From the NCBI RefSeq assembly GCF_014352935.1, contig NZ_CP060694.1, positions 620,001 to 684,000 on the forward strand: 64,000 nucleotides of DNA, read 5' to 3'. This DNA is from Aliarcobacter cryaerophilus (GTDB lineage: Bacteria; Campylobacterota; Campylobacteria; Campylobacterales; Arcobacteraceae). This document shows, piece by piece, positions 45,252 to 54,397 of the stretch. Positions within the stretch are counted from its first letter, which is position 1; the number at the start of each line of letters is the position of its first letter. A program made the translations under genes and the position numbers. The notes beneath the pieces were generated by a model, which saw only the letters and a program-made list of their open reading frames with translations, did no database searches and was not told where the DNA came from.

Positions 45252-47671
45252 AGAGTTCATTTTATATAAAACTTTTTGGTGCATTTACTCTTTTTATTTT
45301 AATACTTCTATTTCTTATAAATATTGCTTTTAATAGTTTTTATTCAATGTATAGTAATAAAATTGAGGTAAAAAAAATTGAGTATATTTTAGATACACAA
45401 GCTCTAAAATTTGAAGATTACATAAAAAATTACAGTGATAAACTTCTATTAATAGAGCCAATTTTATCAAAAATGAATAATCAAAATGAGATAAAGAGTT
45501 TTGTAAATGATAGTTTATTTAAAGATTTAAATATTTTAACTTTTAGAGTTGTTGATTTTGATTCAAAAGAGATTTTAAAGTTAGTTAATAGAAATAAAGA
45601 GGATAACTACTTTTCTCAAAGATTAAAATCTATATTTATGGAGCCATATTTTAAAGAGTTGCAATCTTTAAATAAGTTTGACATTTTTAGTTATTGTGAA
45701 GATGAAGAGAATAATTTTTTAAATTTTGCAATTAGAGGTGAAAATAAGTTTTATATCTTAAAGGTTGATTTAAAAACTATTTTAGATGAAATTTCAAACT
45801 CTTATAATAAAAAAATATTAATTAAAGATATAAATGGCAATTTCTTGAATGAAGAGATGTCTCAAATTTCGCTCGATGAATATATTTATAAAAAAGTTTA
45901 TATAAAAAATGATAAGTTTTATACTTTTTTGATGGATAAAACTATTGATGAAAAAAGTAATTTTATAAAGGATTATTATATAGCTATTGTTTTTGTAGTT
46001 TTTGTTTTAGCTTTAGTTTTGGCATCGGTTTTTGCATATATTATAAATAAAGAGAATAAAAAAATAGCAGATGAAAACAAAAAATTAAATTTTGATATAG
46101 TAGAAAACTCTCTTGTATTAAATGAAAATCAAAAAATTATGAATGAGCATATTATGTTTATTCAAATTGATAAAGATGGGATAATAAATGAAGTAAGTAT
46201 TGCTTTTAGTGATTTCTTAGGATATTCAAGAAGTGAGCTTTTGGGGCATAGTTATAAACTTTTTGTATTTAAAGATATGAAACAAGTTTTCAAAAAAGCT
46301 GTAAAAAAAGAGTTAAATAAATCAACTTTTGAACTAAAAAATGTTCAAGGAAAAAGAAAAAATCTAGAGAGTTTTTGGGTAGATATTTTTGTTGAAGAGC
46401 AGATTGAAAATAATCAAACAATTGCTTATAATATAATATGTCAAGATGTAACCGATAAAAAAAGAATCTACAAGCTATATAAAGATTTAAATCTTAAAAT
46501 TGAAGAGTATGATGCCATTTTTGAAAATGTTCAAAGTGGTATTGCATTATTAAATTTAGAAAATAAATTTGTAAAAGTTAATAACAAAATATCAGAACTT
46601 CTTGGATATTCAAAAGATGAAATACTTAAATTATCACCAATTGATATAATAAGTAGTAGTTCAAAAAAACTATTAGAAAATATGTTAAGAGATATTGCTG
46701 ATTTTACAAAAATATTAAAAATTGAAATAATATTTATAAAAAAAGATAACACTCCTATACATCTTGAGTTATCTTTAATTTTACTTCCAAAAAAAGCTAG
46801 AATTATTTTTATAATAAACTCTCTAGAAGATAAAAGAGAGCTTCAAGAGTTAAATTCAAATCTTGAAAAAAGAATAAAAAAAGAGCTTGAAAAGAGTAAA
46901 GCAAAAGATAAAATCCATTATCAAGAGCAGTTAAAAAGTGCAAAATTGAGTTATATTGGTGTTTTATCTGCTGGAATTACACATGAAATAAATACACCTT
47001 TGACATATGTAAAAGGAAATTTAGAGCTTATGCATTATGATATTGAATCTCTTGATGATTCAGATATAAAAAATAGAATGTTGCAAGATAGTAAAAAAAT
47101 AAAAGAGGGGTTAAATAGAATTGCAAATATAGTTGAAAGTATGAGAGAAATTTCTCATTCAAATGAGGGAGAAAAAAGAGATTTTAATGTATATGCCACT
47201 ATACTTACAGCTTTGACTATGGCACATAATAGAGCAAAACATATTAGTAAAATATATTTAAATGGTGAAATTTTTGATATAAATAACATTGATAACAATA
47301 GATTTATTTTTATGAGTAATATTCAAAAACAAAGAATAGAGCAGATTTGGATTATTATTATAAATAATGCTCTTGATGAATTAGTAAAAATTGAAGATTA
47401 TGAAAATAGAGAGCTAAAAATTGATATTTTAGAAGAGAAAAACAATATTCTCGTAAGATTTAAAGATAATGCTGGTGGCTTAAGCAAAGAGATACTAAAA
47501 AAATTGTTTGAACCATTTACAAGTTCTAAAAATCAAGGTGGAATGGGAATAGGATTATCTATTGCCAAAAAAATAGTAGAAGAGCATAATGGTAGTATAA
47601 AGGCTTACAATGAAGATAATGGAGCACTTTTTGAAGTAAGGCTTAGAAAAATAAAAGAGGATAAGGTTTGA
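45248..47671 (+). CDS. Sensor histidine kinase with two PAS domains
   Basis: Membrane kinase of 807 residues. Membrane segments at about 7-29 and 240-262 enclose a periplasmic sensor; PAS domains follow (LGYSRSELLGHSYKLF and LGYSKDEILKLSPIDI). The H box is ITHEINTPLTYVKGN, the N box IIINNALDEL, G1 FKDNAGGL and G2 GGMGIGLSIAKK, all intact, so this is an active kinase. The start is TTG overlapping the previous stop (TTGA). Beside a kinase that lacks ATP-binding motifs, it could supply activity in trans. Confidence 0.92.
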   Translation: MKSSFYIKLFGAFTLFILILLFLINIAFNSFYSMYSNKIEVKKIEYILDTQALKFEDYIKNYSDKLLLIEPILSKMNNQNEIKSFVNDSLFKDLNILTFRVVDFDSKEILKLVNRNKEDNYFSQRLKSIFMEPYFKELQSLNKFDIFSYCEDEENNFLNFAIRGENKFYILKVDLKTILDEISNSYNKKILIKDINGNFLNEEMSQISLDEYIYKKVYIKNDKFYTFLMDKTIDEKSNFIKDYYIAIVFVVFVLALVLASVFAYIINKENKKIADENKKLNFDIVENSLVLNENQKIMNEHIMFIQIDKDGIINEVSIAFSDFLGYSRSELLGHSYKLFVFKDMKQVFKKAVKKELNKSTFELKNVQGKRKNLESFWVDIFVEEQIENNQTIAYNIICQDVTDKKRIYKLYKDLNLKIEEYDAIFENVQSGIALLNLENKFVKVNNKISELLGYSKDEILKLSPIDIISSSSKKLLENMLRDIADFTKILKIEIIFIKKDNTPIHLELSLILLPKKARIIFIINSLEDKRELQELNSNLEKRIKKELEKSKAKDKIHYQEQLKSAKLSYIGVLSAGITHEINTPLTYVKGNLELMHYDIESLDDSDIKNRMLQDSKKIKEGLNRIANIVESMREISHSNEGEKRDFNVYATILTALTMAHNRAKHISKIYLNGEIFDINNIDNNRFIFMSNIQKQRIEQIWIIIINNALDELVKIEDYENRELKIDILEEKNNILVRFKDNAGGLSKEILKKLFEPFTSSKNQGGMGIGLSIAKKIVEEHNGSIKAYNEDNGALFEVRLRKIKEDKV

Positions 47672-48492
47672 GAATAGGATTTATAGGTGATATAGTAGGT
47701 CGTCCAGGAAGAAAGATTATAAAAGATAGTTTAAAAAATATTAAAGAAGAGCATAAAATAGATTTTATAATAGCAAATGGTGAAAATGCAAGTCATGGTT
47801 TTGGGCTTACAATTGATAGTTCAAAAGAGCTATTTTCTAGTGGAATTGATTTAATTACAGGTGGTAATCATAGTTTTGATAAGAAAAAAGATGTTCAATA
47901 TTTACATGAAAGTGGAAATGTTTTACGACCAGATAATTATCCAGAAGGTGTAGTTGGTAGCGGTTTTAAAATATGTGATATTAAAATTGAAGAAAGAGAT
48001 GAAAAATTAGCAGTTATAAATCTTATGGGACAATTTGCAATGCCTTTAGTTGAAAATCCATTTAATTGGGCTACAAAATTAATAAAAAATTTAGAGGAAC
48101 AAAATATTAAAAATATTTTTGTAGATTTTCATGGTGAAGCAACTAGTGAAAAAAGAGTTATGCTTATGATGTTTAAAAACAGGGTTAGTGCAATTTGTGG
48201 AACACATACTCATGTAGGAACAGATGATTTACAAATTTTTGAAAATACTGCATATTTGACAGATATTGGATTAACTGGTTGTTATGACAATGTTATAGGA
48301 ATGGATGAAAAAGCACCAATTAAAAGAGCAACAACAGGAATAGGTAGTCACTTTGAAGTTCCAAACTCTTGTAAATCAATACTTCAAATGATGGTTGTAG
48401 ATATAGAAGATGGAAAAGCTATCAACTCTTATAAGATAAAAAAATATTGCAATAGCAGTAAATTGCATATTAGTGATGCAATAATTATTTAA
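47668..48492 (+). CDS. TIGR00282/YmdB-type metallophosphoesterase
   Basis: Cytoplasmic dinuclear metal phosphoesterase of 274 residues. Metal ligands appear in FIGDIVGRPGR, ANGENASHG, GGNHSFD, VDFHGEATSEK and CGTHTHVGTDD, the full YmdB pattern. B. subtilis YmdB hydrolyses cyclic mononucleotides in vitro and affects motility and biofilm; a similar role here is inference. TTG start with an AGAGGATAAGG site, overlapping the kinase stop. Confidence 0.93.
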   Translation: MRIGFIGDIVGRPGRKIIKDSLKNIKEEHKIDFIIANGENASHGFGLTIDSSKELFSSGIDLITGGNHSFDKKKDVQYLHESGNVLRPDNYPEGVVGSGFKICDIKIEERDEKLAVINLMGQFAMPLVENPFNWATKLIKNLEEQNIKNIFVDFHGEATSEKRVMLMMFKNRVSAICGTHTHVGTDDLQIFENTAYLTDIGLTGCYDNVIGMDEKAPIKRATTGIGSHFEVPNSCKSILQMMVVDIEDGKAINSYKIKKYCNSSKLHISDAIII

Positions 48493-48542
48493 TGATAGTT
48501 TAGATAAAATCAAAGAATATTTGTTTAAAAAAGGCTTATAAA

Positions 48543-49334
48543 ATGATAATAATTCCTCAAACAAAAGGTGGAGTAGGTAAATCTACTGTTGCTATGCAGG
48601 TTATTGCTCCATATTTGTATAAAAAACATGGTAAAAAAATCACTTATATAGAAATTGATGATGAAAATAATGATTCACAATCTTTTACAAGAACTGAAAT
48701 AGTAAACAAAAGAATGCTAGGAACAAATAGAATTACAGATTTAGATGAACTTATATTGATGGATGATAAACATGAAGTTATCGTTGATGTTGGTGGAAAT
48801 AAAACTTCAAGTTTAGTTCTAGATGAGATAAAAAAAGTTGGAAGTTTTGGAAATGTTAAGTGGATTATTCCTTTGGGAGATGGTGAACTTGATGGGAAAA
48901 ATGCAATTGCAACTATGAAAAAAATTAGAAAAATAGAGAAAAATCCAGAAGATAATATTATTTTTGCACTCACACGTGCTATATCTATGGAAGAGGATTA
49001 TTATAGTGAGCAGTTTATAAACTTCTTTGGACATAAATATCTTGATTCAAACTCGGTTATTTGTGATTTTGTAAAAAATCCAAAATATTTTCCTGTTAAA
49101 AATGATAAGATTATCACAATGAGTAGATATTTAGGAAGTACAGTTTGGGAAATGGCTTACAATAACACAGATTTTGCTAAAAAAGCTATTGAAGCAAAAG
49201 AGTTAGGAGATGTTGAAGCTGCTAGAAAATATCTATTTTTTAGAAGAATACAAACTGAAGCAAAAGATTATGTGCTTAATACTTTAAATAAAGTATTTTG
49301 TGATTTAGATAAATGGATAGAGATTAAAAAATGA
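48543..49334 (+). CDS. Orphan ParA-family ATPase
   Basis: P-loop ATPase of 263 residues with the deviant Walker A KGGVGKST (residues 8-15) and Walker-type VIVDVGGNKT; ADP/ATP switch features of ParA/MinD are visible, but no ParB gene, parS-like repeats or MinE follow. The early IDDENNDSQSFTRTEIVN segment recalls ATPases of plasmid transfer regions rather than chromosomal Soj. It overlaps a small membrane-tailed protein by 4 nt. A positioning role for an unknown cargo is inferred. Confidence 0.82.
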   Translation: MIIIPQTKGGVGKSTVAMQVIAPYLYKKHGKKITYIEIDDENNDSQSFTRTEIVNKRMLGTNRITDLDELILMDDKHEVIVDVGGNKTSSLVLDEIKKVGSFGNVKWIIPLGDGELDGKNAIATMKKIRKIEKNPEDNIIFALTRAISMEEDYYSEQFINFFGHKYLDSNSVICDFVKNPKYFPVKNDKIITMSRYLGSTVWEMAYNNTDFAKKAIEAKELGDVEAARKYLFFRRIQTEAKDYVLNTLNKVFCDLDKWIEIKK

Positions 49335-49579
49335 GTGAAATGAGCTTTAAACAAGCAAAAGAGCTTGTTGAAAGAATGGAGTTTAGTGAAATTGCAATTA
49401 GAAAATCAATTGATAATTTAGAAAAAGCATCTTCTAGTTTTCAAGAGAGTTTAAAACTTCAAGAAGATATCGTAAATAGGCTTCCTTATTCTGATAAAAA
49501 ATTATTAATTATGAAAGTGGCAGTTGCTTTAAATATTGGTTTAATTATTGGTATTTTTATAGGAAAATATCTTTTATAA
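49331..49579 (+). CDS. Small tail-anchored coiled-coil protein
   Basis: I do not recognise the family. The 82 residues form a predicted helical, coiled-coil-prone N-terminal part (FKQAKELVERMEFSEIAIR, then a Ser/Glu-rich helix) and a single C-terminal membrane segment (about 60-80, ending IGKYLL). The start overlaps the ParA stop by 4 nt, so the two proteins are likely made together and may interact, for example as a membrane anchor for the ATPase. Confidence 0.75.
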   Translation: MSEMSFKQAKELVERMEFSEIAIRKSIDNLEKASSSFQESLKLQEDIVNRLPYSDKKLLIMKVAVALNIGLIIGIFIGKYLL

Positions 49580-49618
49580 TTTATTAGAAAAAACATTTAT
49601 AAAATAGGAAAAATTTAT

Positions 49619-50329
49619 ATGGAAAAACAAGAAAAAATAGTATCAATGTTTAATAATATTGCACCAACTTATGATAAAGCAAATAGAGTTTTATCTATGG
49701 GAATAGATAAAAGTTGGAGAGATAAAGCTTGTAATAAAACTTTTGAATTATATGGTAAAAAAGAGATAGAAAAAATAGTAGATGTTGCTTGTGGAACTGG
49801 TGATATGATAATTTTTTGGAAACAAAATGCAAATAAAAAAGGAATTACTCTAAAAAATATTGTTGGAATAGATCCAAGTGTTGGTATGATGGAAGTTGGA
49901 AAGAAAAAACTTCCAGAAGTTGAATTTATAGAAGCTTTTGCAACATCTATGCCACTTGAAAATGAGAGTGCTGATATAGTATCAATCTCTTATGGAATTA
50001 GAAATGTAGTTCAAAGAGAAGATGCTTTTGTAGAGTTTGCAAGAGTTCTTAAAAAAGGTGGTTTAGTTGTAATTAGTGAATTTACAAAAAATCAAAAAGA
50101 GACACCAATTGATTATTTAACAGCATTTTATATGGATAAAATTTTACCAGTTGTTGGTGGAATAATATCAAAAAATAAAGAGGCTTATAGATATTTACCA
50201 GACTCTATTGATGAGTTTTTAACAACATCAAATTTACAAAAAGAGCTTAAAAATGCTGGATTAGAACCAATATACACAAAAGCTTTTTCTATGAAAATTT
50301 CTACACTAATAATTGCAAAAAAAATATAG
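49619..50329 (+). CDS. ubiE: Demethylmenaquinone methyltransferase MenG/UbiE
   Basis: SAM-dependent C-methyltransferase of 236 residues performing the last step of menaquinone synthesis. Family motifs: MFNNIAPTYDKANRVLSMGIDKSWR, SAM-binding VDVACGTGDM, IVGIDPSVGMMEVG and the UbiE signature SYGIRNVVQREDAFVEFARVLKKGG. An AGGAAAA site precedes the ATG. Together with mqnA it supports a menaquinone-based respiratory chain. The xseA ATG follows its stop codon immediately. Confidence 0.96.
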   Translation: MEKQEKIVSMFNNIAPTYDKANRVLSMGIDKSWRDKACNKTFELYGKKEIEKIVDVACGTGDMIIFWKQNANKKGITLKNIVGIDPSVGMMEVGKKKLPEVEFIEAFATSMPLENESADIVSISYGIRNVVQREDAFVEFARVLKKGGLVVISEFTKNQKETPIDYLTAFYMDKILPVVGGIISKNKEAYRYLPDSIDEFLTTSNLQKELKNAGLEPIYTKAFSMKISTLIIAKKI

Positions 50330-51523
50330 ATGAATCCAATTAGTGTAACTACTTTAAATACACAAATAAAATCTCTTTTAGAGACAACTTTTATGCAAGT
50401 TTTTGTTTCTGGAGAGATTTCAAACCTAGTGACTCATAGCTCTGGGCACATATATTTTTCGATCAAAGATGATAATTCAACAATATCTTGTGTTATGTTT
50501 AAAGGTAATACAAAATATCTTAAATTTGAGTTAGAAAATGGACAAAAAGTACAAATAACTGCAAATATAACTGTTTTTGTTCCAAGAGGAAATTATCAAC
50601 TTCTTTGTACTAAAATTGAGCCAGATGGAATAGGAAGTTTGGCTTTAGCATATGAGCAACTTAAAACAAAACTTCAAGCAAAAGGTTATTTTGAACAAAG
50701 TATAAAAAAGCCTCTTCCAAAATATCCAAAAAAAATTGCAATTGTAACAAGTGCTACAGGTGCTGCTATAGAAGATATGAAAAAAGTTGCAAGTGCTAGA
50801 TGGAATTTAGTTGAGTTAATACTTATTCCAACTCTTGTTCAAGGAAATGGAAGTATTGAAGATATTGCAAAAAATATAAAATTTGCTGATAGTTTAAATT
50901 GTGATATTGTAATAGTAGGAAGAGGTGGAGGAAGTATTGAAGATTTATGGTCTTTTAATAGTGAAATTGTTGCAGATGCAATTTTTAACTCAAATACACC
51001 AATAATTTCTGCTGTTGGACATGAAATAGATTATTTAATAAGTGATTTTGTAGCAGATGTAAGAGCTGCAACTCCATCAAATGCTATGGAAATAGCACTT
51101 CCTAGTCAAAGTGAACATCTTTTATATATAGATAGTTTAATTGAAAATTTTCAAAAAGTTTTAAAAACAACTTTTGAAAAAAAAGAGCAAGAGCTTAAAA
51201 ACTTAAAAGCAAGTTTTGAGCAAAATTCAATAAATTCTAAACTATTTTTTGTAGAGTCACAAATAAAACTTTTAAAAGAGCAGTTTTTTCAAACTTTAAA
51301 TCAAAAGTTTCAAATTGCTTCTAATATTTTGGAGAGTTTAAAATCAAATTATCTTTTAAATAATCCAGAACATAGACAAAAAGATGGTTTAGTTGAATTG
51401 AGTAAAAATAAGAAGCTTATAAATTTGGATTTAGTAAAAGTAGATGATATTGTAGAGCTACAATCCATTGATATAATTGCAGAGTGTAAAATAATTAGTT
51501 TAAGTAAACAAAAGGTAAAATAA
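50330..51523 (+). CDS. xseA: Exodeoxyribonuclease VII large subunit
   Basis: Catalytic subunit of the single-strand exonuclease ExoVII, 397 residues. Domains in order: an OB fold with VSGEISNLVTHSSGHIYFSIKDD, the catalytic core with IAIVTSATGAAIEDM, VGRGGGSIEDLWSFNSE and SAVGHEIDYLISDFVADVRAATPSNA, then a long coiled-coil and a short C-terminal domain. No xseB is adjacent. The start is the ATG immediately after the ubiE stop. Confidence 0.96.
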   Translation: MNPISVTTLNTQIKSLLETTFMQVFVSGEISNLVTHSSGHIYFSIKDDNSTISCVMFKGNTKYLKFELENGQKVQITANITVFVPRGNYQLLCTKIEPDGIGSLALAYEQLKTKLQAKGYFEQSIKKPLPKYPKKIAIVTSATGAAIEDMKKVASARWNLVELILIPTLVQGNGSIEDIAKNIKFADSLNCDIVIVGRGGGSIEDLWSFNSEIVADAIFNSNTPIISAVGHEIDYLISDFVADVRAATPSNAMEIALPSQSEHLLYIDSLIENFQKVLKTTFEKKEQELKNLKASFEQNSINSKLFFVESQIKLLKEQFFQTLNQKFQIASNILESLKSNYLLNNPEHRQKDGLVELSKNKKLINLDLVKVDDIVELQSIDIIAECKIISLSKQKVK

Positions 51524-51565
51524 CAGCAATTTTGCTTACGAAAATATTGAAATAAGGGGATTAAA

Positions 51566-52042
51566 ATGGAACATAATCATGAAAAAAGCGCTACTCCAAA
51601 TATAACTGAGTTTATGACATTCGAATTGGGGAAAATGAAATATGCTATTGAGTTACCAAAAATAAAAGAGATATTGACTTATCCAGATAATATTACTATT
51701 TTACCAAATACTTCTGATTGGGTAAAAGGTTTAATTAATTCAAGAGGAGAAGTTGTTCCTATTTTAGATATTAGAATTAAGTTTAATACAGGTCCAGCTC
51801 TTTATGATGTTAATACTTCTATTATTATAGTAATTACAGAAGATAAAAGAATGGTTGGAATTGTAGTTGATTTAGTTGATGATACACAAAAAATAGATAC
51901 TTCAATGTTAGCTTCAGTTTCTGAGATGGGTTCTGGAATTCCTGCTAGGTATTTAAAAGGTTATGTAAGAGTAGAAGATAATAAAATGCTAGTTATTATG
52001 GATATCGAAAAAGTTGTTTGTAAAGAAGAGCTAGAGGATTAA
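51566..52042 (+). CDS. cheW: Chemotaxis coupling protein CheW
   Basis: Adaptor of 158 residues linking chemoreceptors to CheA. The SH3-like CheW core is evident in EFMTFELGKMKYAIELPKIKEIL, WVKGLINSRGEVVPILDIRIKF and VEDNKMLVIMDIEKV. A GGGG site precedes the ATG. It stands alone between xseA and a terminator; the receptors at 1-1331 and 41532-42935 are possible partners. Confidence 0.96.
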   Translation: MEHNHEKSATPNITEFMTFELGKMKYAIELPKIKEILTYPDNITILPNTSDWVKGLINSRGEVVPILDIRIKFNTGPALYDVNTSIIIVITEDKRMVGIVVDLVDDTQKIDTSMLASVSEMGSGIPARYLKGYVRVEDNKMLVIMDIEKVVCKEELED

Positions 52043-52068
52043 TTTTATAATCCTCTATTTTTATTTTT
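52032..52068. terminator. Intrinsic terminator at the cheW 3' end
   Basis: TAGAGGATTA (52032-52041, including the cheW stop) pairs perfectly with TAATCCTCTA (52048-52057), followed by TTTTTATTTTT. The converging cyclophilin gene ends at its edge. Confidence 0.88.
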
Positions 52069-52616
52069 TACTCTTCTATTGTAATTTTATTTATTTTAAC
52101 ATCTTCTAAAGGTTTATCGCCACCACTTCTTCCATTTGTTTTTACATTTTCAATATCTTTTACAACATCTTTACCACTAATTACATATCCAAAAATTGTG
52201 TGCATTCCATTTAACCAGTATGTTGGAGCTGTTGTTATAAAAAATTGACTTCCATTTGTATTTTTACCTCTATTTGCCATAGCTAAAATAAATGGTTTAT
52301 CAAAAACTGCATTTGGTGCAAACTCATCTTCAAAACTTTTGTTCCAAATAGACTCTCCACCAGCACCAGTTCCAGTAGGATCACCACCTTGAATCATAAA
52401 TCCTTTTATAACTCTGTGAAAAATTTGCCCATCATAGTAACCTTTTTTTGCTAAACCAATAAAATTTTCAACAGCTTTTGGAGCTATTTTTGGTTTTAAT
52501 TCTATTTTTACAATACCTTTAGATGTATCAAAAATAGCAATAGGATCTTTTTTTGTATCCTCATTTGCAAATAAAAAAAGTGCAAAAGATAAAAAGAGAA
52601 ATATAATCTTTTTCAT
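52068..52616 (-). CDS. Periplasmic peptidyl-prolyl cis-trans isomerase (cyclophilin)
   Basis: Exported cyclophilin of 182 residues. The signal peptide is MKKIIFLFLSFALFLFAN; the catalytic core contains FHRVIKGFMIQGGDPTGTG, NGSQFFITTAP and LNGMHTIFGYV. It folds proline-containing proteins in the periplasm, in contrast to the unsignalled paralogue at 17330. It is monocistronic, divergent from panD with a 78-bp gap. Confidence 0.95.
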   Translation of the reverse strand: MKKIIFLFLSFALFLFANEDTKKDPIAIFDTSKGIVKIELKPKIAPKAVENFIGLAKKGYYDGQIFHRVIKGFMIQGGDPTGTGAGGESIWNKSFEDEFAPNAVFDKPFILAMANRGKNTNGSQFFITTAPTYWLNGMHTIFGYVISGKDVVKDIENVKTNGRSGGDKPLEDVKINKITIEE

Positions 52617-52694
52617 AGTTCTTTCCTTTAATTTAGTTTTATAATAAATTAGTATAGTATAATAGCTTTGAAAAAATAATAAAGGATTTTCTAA

Positions 52695-53078
52695 ATGACT
52701 TTTGAAATGTTATACAGCAAAATTCATAGAGCAACTGTTAGCGATGCAAATTTAAACTATGTTGGTTCAATTACTATTGATGAAGAGTTGATGAAAGCTA
52801 GTAATCTAAGAGTTGGGCAAAAAGTTGATGTTGTAAATATTAATAATGGTGAGAGATTTCAAACTTATGTAATAAAAGGTGAGTTTGGTAAAAAAGATAT
52901 GTGTCTAAATGGTGCAGCTGCTAGAAAAGTATCTGTTGGAGATAAGATAATTGTAATAGCTTATGCAACATATAATGAAGAAGAGTTAAAAAATTATAAA
53001 CCAACTGTTGTGTTAGTAGATGATAAAAACAATATTGAACTTATTACAAATGATTTATTAGGTGGTAACTATGTTTGA
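52695..53078 (+). CDS. panD: Aspartate 1-decarboxylase PanD
   Basis: Pyruvoyl enzyme making beta-alanine for pantothenate and CoA. The 127-residue proenzyme has the self-cleavage site Gly24-Ser25 in NYVGSITID, plus [12 protein letters not shown] and [19 protein letters not shown], all diagnostic. An AAAGGA site precedes the ATG. The 3' end overlaps ebfC by 8 nt. Confidence 0.97.
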   Translation: MTFEMLYSKIHRATVSDANLNYVGSITIDEELMKASNLRVGQKVDVVNINNGERFQTYVIKGEFGKKDMCLNGAAARKVSVGDKIIVIAYATYNEEELKNYKPTVVLVDDKNNIELITNDLLGGNYV

Positions 53079-53400
53079 TGGTATTGATTTAAAAAACTTA
53101 AATCTTGGGGATATGATAAATAAATTCCAAGATATGGCTAAAGAGCAACAAGAAAAAAGTGCTCAAAACCTTTTTACAGCAAAAGCTGGTGGTGGAATGG
53201 TTGAAATTTCAATTAATGGTAATTCTGAAGTTGTTGATTTAAAAATTGATGACTCACTTCTTGAAGATAAAGACTCATTACAAATACTTTTAATCTCTTG
53301 TATGAATGATATTATAAAACAAAGTGAAGAGAATAAAAAAAGAATGGCTATGAATTTGATGGGTAATTTAGGTGGATTAGGGAATTTAGGTCAAAAATAG
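53071..53400 (+). CDS. ebfC: YbaB/EbfC nucleoid-associated protein
   Basis: Small dimeric DNA-binding protein of 109 residues: [14 protein letters not shown] helix, then the core [29 protein letters not shown] and a second helix, ending in a Gly-rich tail ([11 protein letters not shown]). The ATG at 53071 is used rather than the GTG at 53062, since GGTGG upstream can act as ribosome site and the family starts close to MFDG. It overlaps panD by 8 nt and abuts ispA. Confidence 0.93.
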   Translation: MFDGIDLKNLNLGDMINKFQDMAKEQQEKSAQNLFTAKAGGGMVEISINGNSEVVDLKIDDSLLEDKDSLQILLISCMNDIIKQSEENKKRMAMNLMGNLGGLGNLGQK

Positions 53401-54273
53401 ATGAAAGAACTTTTAGAAAAATTTGAGGATTATTTACTTAATAATCTACCAAAAATAGATACTTTTCACCCACATTTTGAAAATGCTATGCAAGATATGT
53501 TAAAAGCTGGTGGAAAAAGATTTAGACCGATGTTACTTTTGAGTGTTGTAAAATCAAAGAAACCTTTGCTTATAGAAAATGCTTTAAAAGTTGCACTTGC
53601 AGTTGAATTTTTGCATACTTATTCTTTAATTCATGATGATTTACCATCTATGGATAATTCTGACTTAAGAAGAGGTTTTACTACTTTACATAAAAAATAT
53701 GATGAAGTAACGGCTATTTTGGTAGGAGATGCTCTAAATAGTGAGAGTTTTAATTTAATAGCAAATTCATCACTCCATAATGATGTAAAAATAGAACTTA
53801 TTAAACTTTTGGGCGAAAATGGTGGATTAAATGGTATGATTATTGGTCAAGCAATAGATTGCCAATTTGAAAAGCAAAAATTGGAACTTGAAAAATTAGA
53901 GTTTTTACATGTTCATAAAACGGCAAAGTTAATAGCTGCAAGTTTAAAAATGGGTGCTATTATTTCAAATTATGATGAAAATATACAAGAAGATTTATAT
54001 AATTTTGGCTTAGATTTAGGTCTTCTTTTCCAAATTCAAGATGATATTATAGATGAACTTGAAAGCAGTGAAATTGCTGGAAAAACTACAAAAAATGATA
54101 GTTTTAAAAACTCTTTTGTAAATTTATTAGGACTTGAAGATGCTTTAAAAAGTGCAGATAAATTGGCTAAAAAGTGTTTAGAAACTATGAATAGTTTTGA
54201 TAAGAATTTAAAAGATTCACTTTTTGAACTTCTAATAAATTATATAAATAGACATAAAAAATACAACTCTTAG
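53401..54273 (+). CDS. ispA: Polyprenyl synthetase, farnesyl diphosphate synthase type
   Basis: Class I trans-prenyltransferase of 290 residues elongating isoprenoid diphosphates for menaquinone and undecaprenol. The first Asp-rich motif is DDLPSMDNSDLRRG (DDxxxxD, the bacterial FPP synthase form), the second is QDDIIDE, and GGKRFRPMLLL lies at the N-terminal side. ATG directly follows the ebfC stop. The product length is assigned from the motif type, so GGPP is possible. Confidence 0.93.
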   Translation: MKELLEKFEDYLLNNLPKIDTFHPHFENAMQDMLKAGGKRFRPMLLLSVVKSKKPLLIENALKVALAVEFLHTYSLIHDDLPSMDNSDLRRGFTTLHKKYDEVTAILVGDALNSESFNLIANSSLHNDVKIELIKLLGENGGLNGMIIGQAIDCQFEKQKLELEKLEFLHVHKTAKLIAASLKMGAIISNYDENIQEDLYNFGLDLGLLFQIQDDIIDELESSEIAGKTTKNDSFKNSFVNLLGLEDALKSADKLAKKCLETMNSFDKNLKDSLFELLINYINRHKKYNS

Positions 54274-54293
54274 TAGATTTGACTAAAGGTTTA

Positions 54294-54322
54294 TTGACAA
54301 AAAAGAAAAAATTGTATAAAAT
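54294..54322 (+). promoter_or_regulatory. groES-groEL promoter
   Basis: TTGACA (54294-54299) and TAAAAT (54317-54322) are 17 bases apart, the best -35/-10 pair I saw in the window. The predicted start falls at about 54329, inside the CIRCE-like operator. Confidence 0.75.
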
Positions 54323-54349
54323 TTGGCACTTAGAATTTGTAAGTGCTAA
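54323..54349. promoter_or_regulatory. CIRCE-like operator (HrcA site)
   Basis: TTGGCACTT-N9-AAGTGCTAA is an inverted repeat with 9-base arms and a 9-base spacer, one arm mismatch, close to the CIRCE consensus TTAGCACTC-N9-GAGTGCTAA. Its place over the transcription start of groES supports repression by HrcA, which is not encoded in this window. Confidence 0.85.
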
Positions 54350-54397
54350 ATTCTAAGCTACAAAAGAAAAATAATTACAACAAATAAAGGAAAGAAA

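Noticed and set aside
48543..49579. Plasmid partition locus or replication origin
   Set aside because: No ParB, no iterated repeats and no replication gene nearby; flanked by ordinary chromosomal genes.
54324..54340. Possible sigma-54 promoter (TGGCAC...)
   Set aside because: The -12 element TTGC is not at the needed spacing, and the sequence is explained by the CIRCE-like palindrome.
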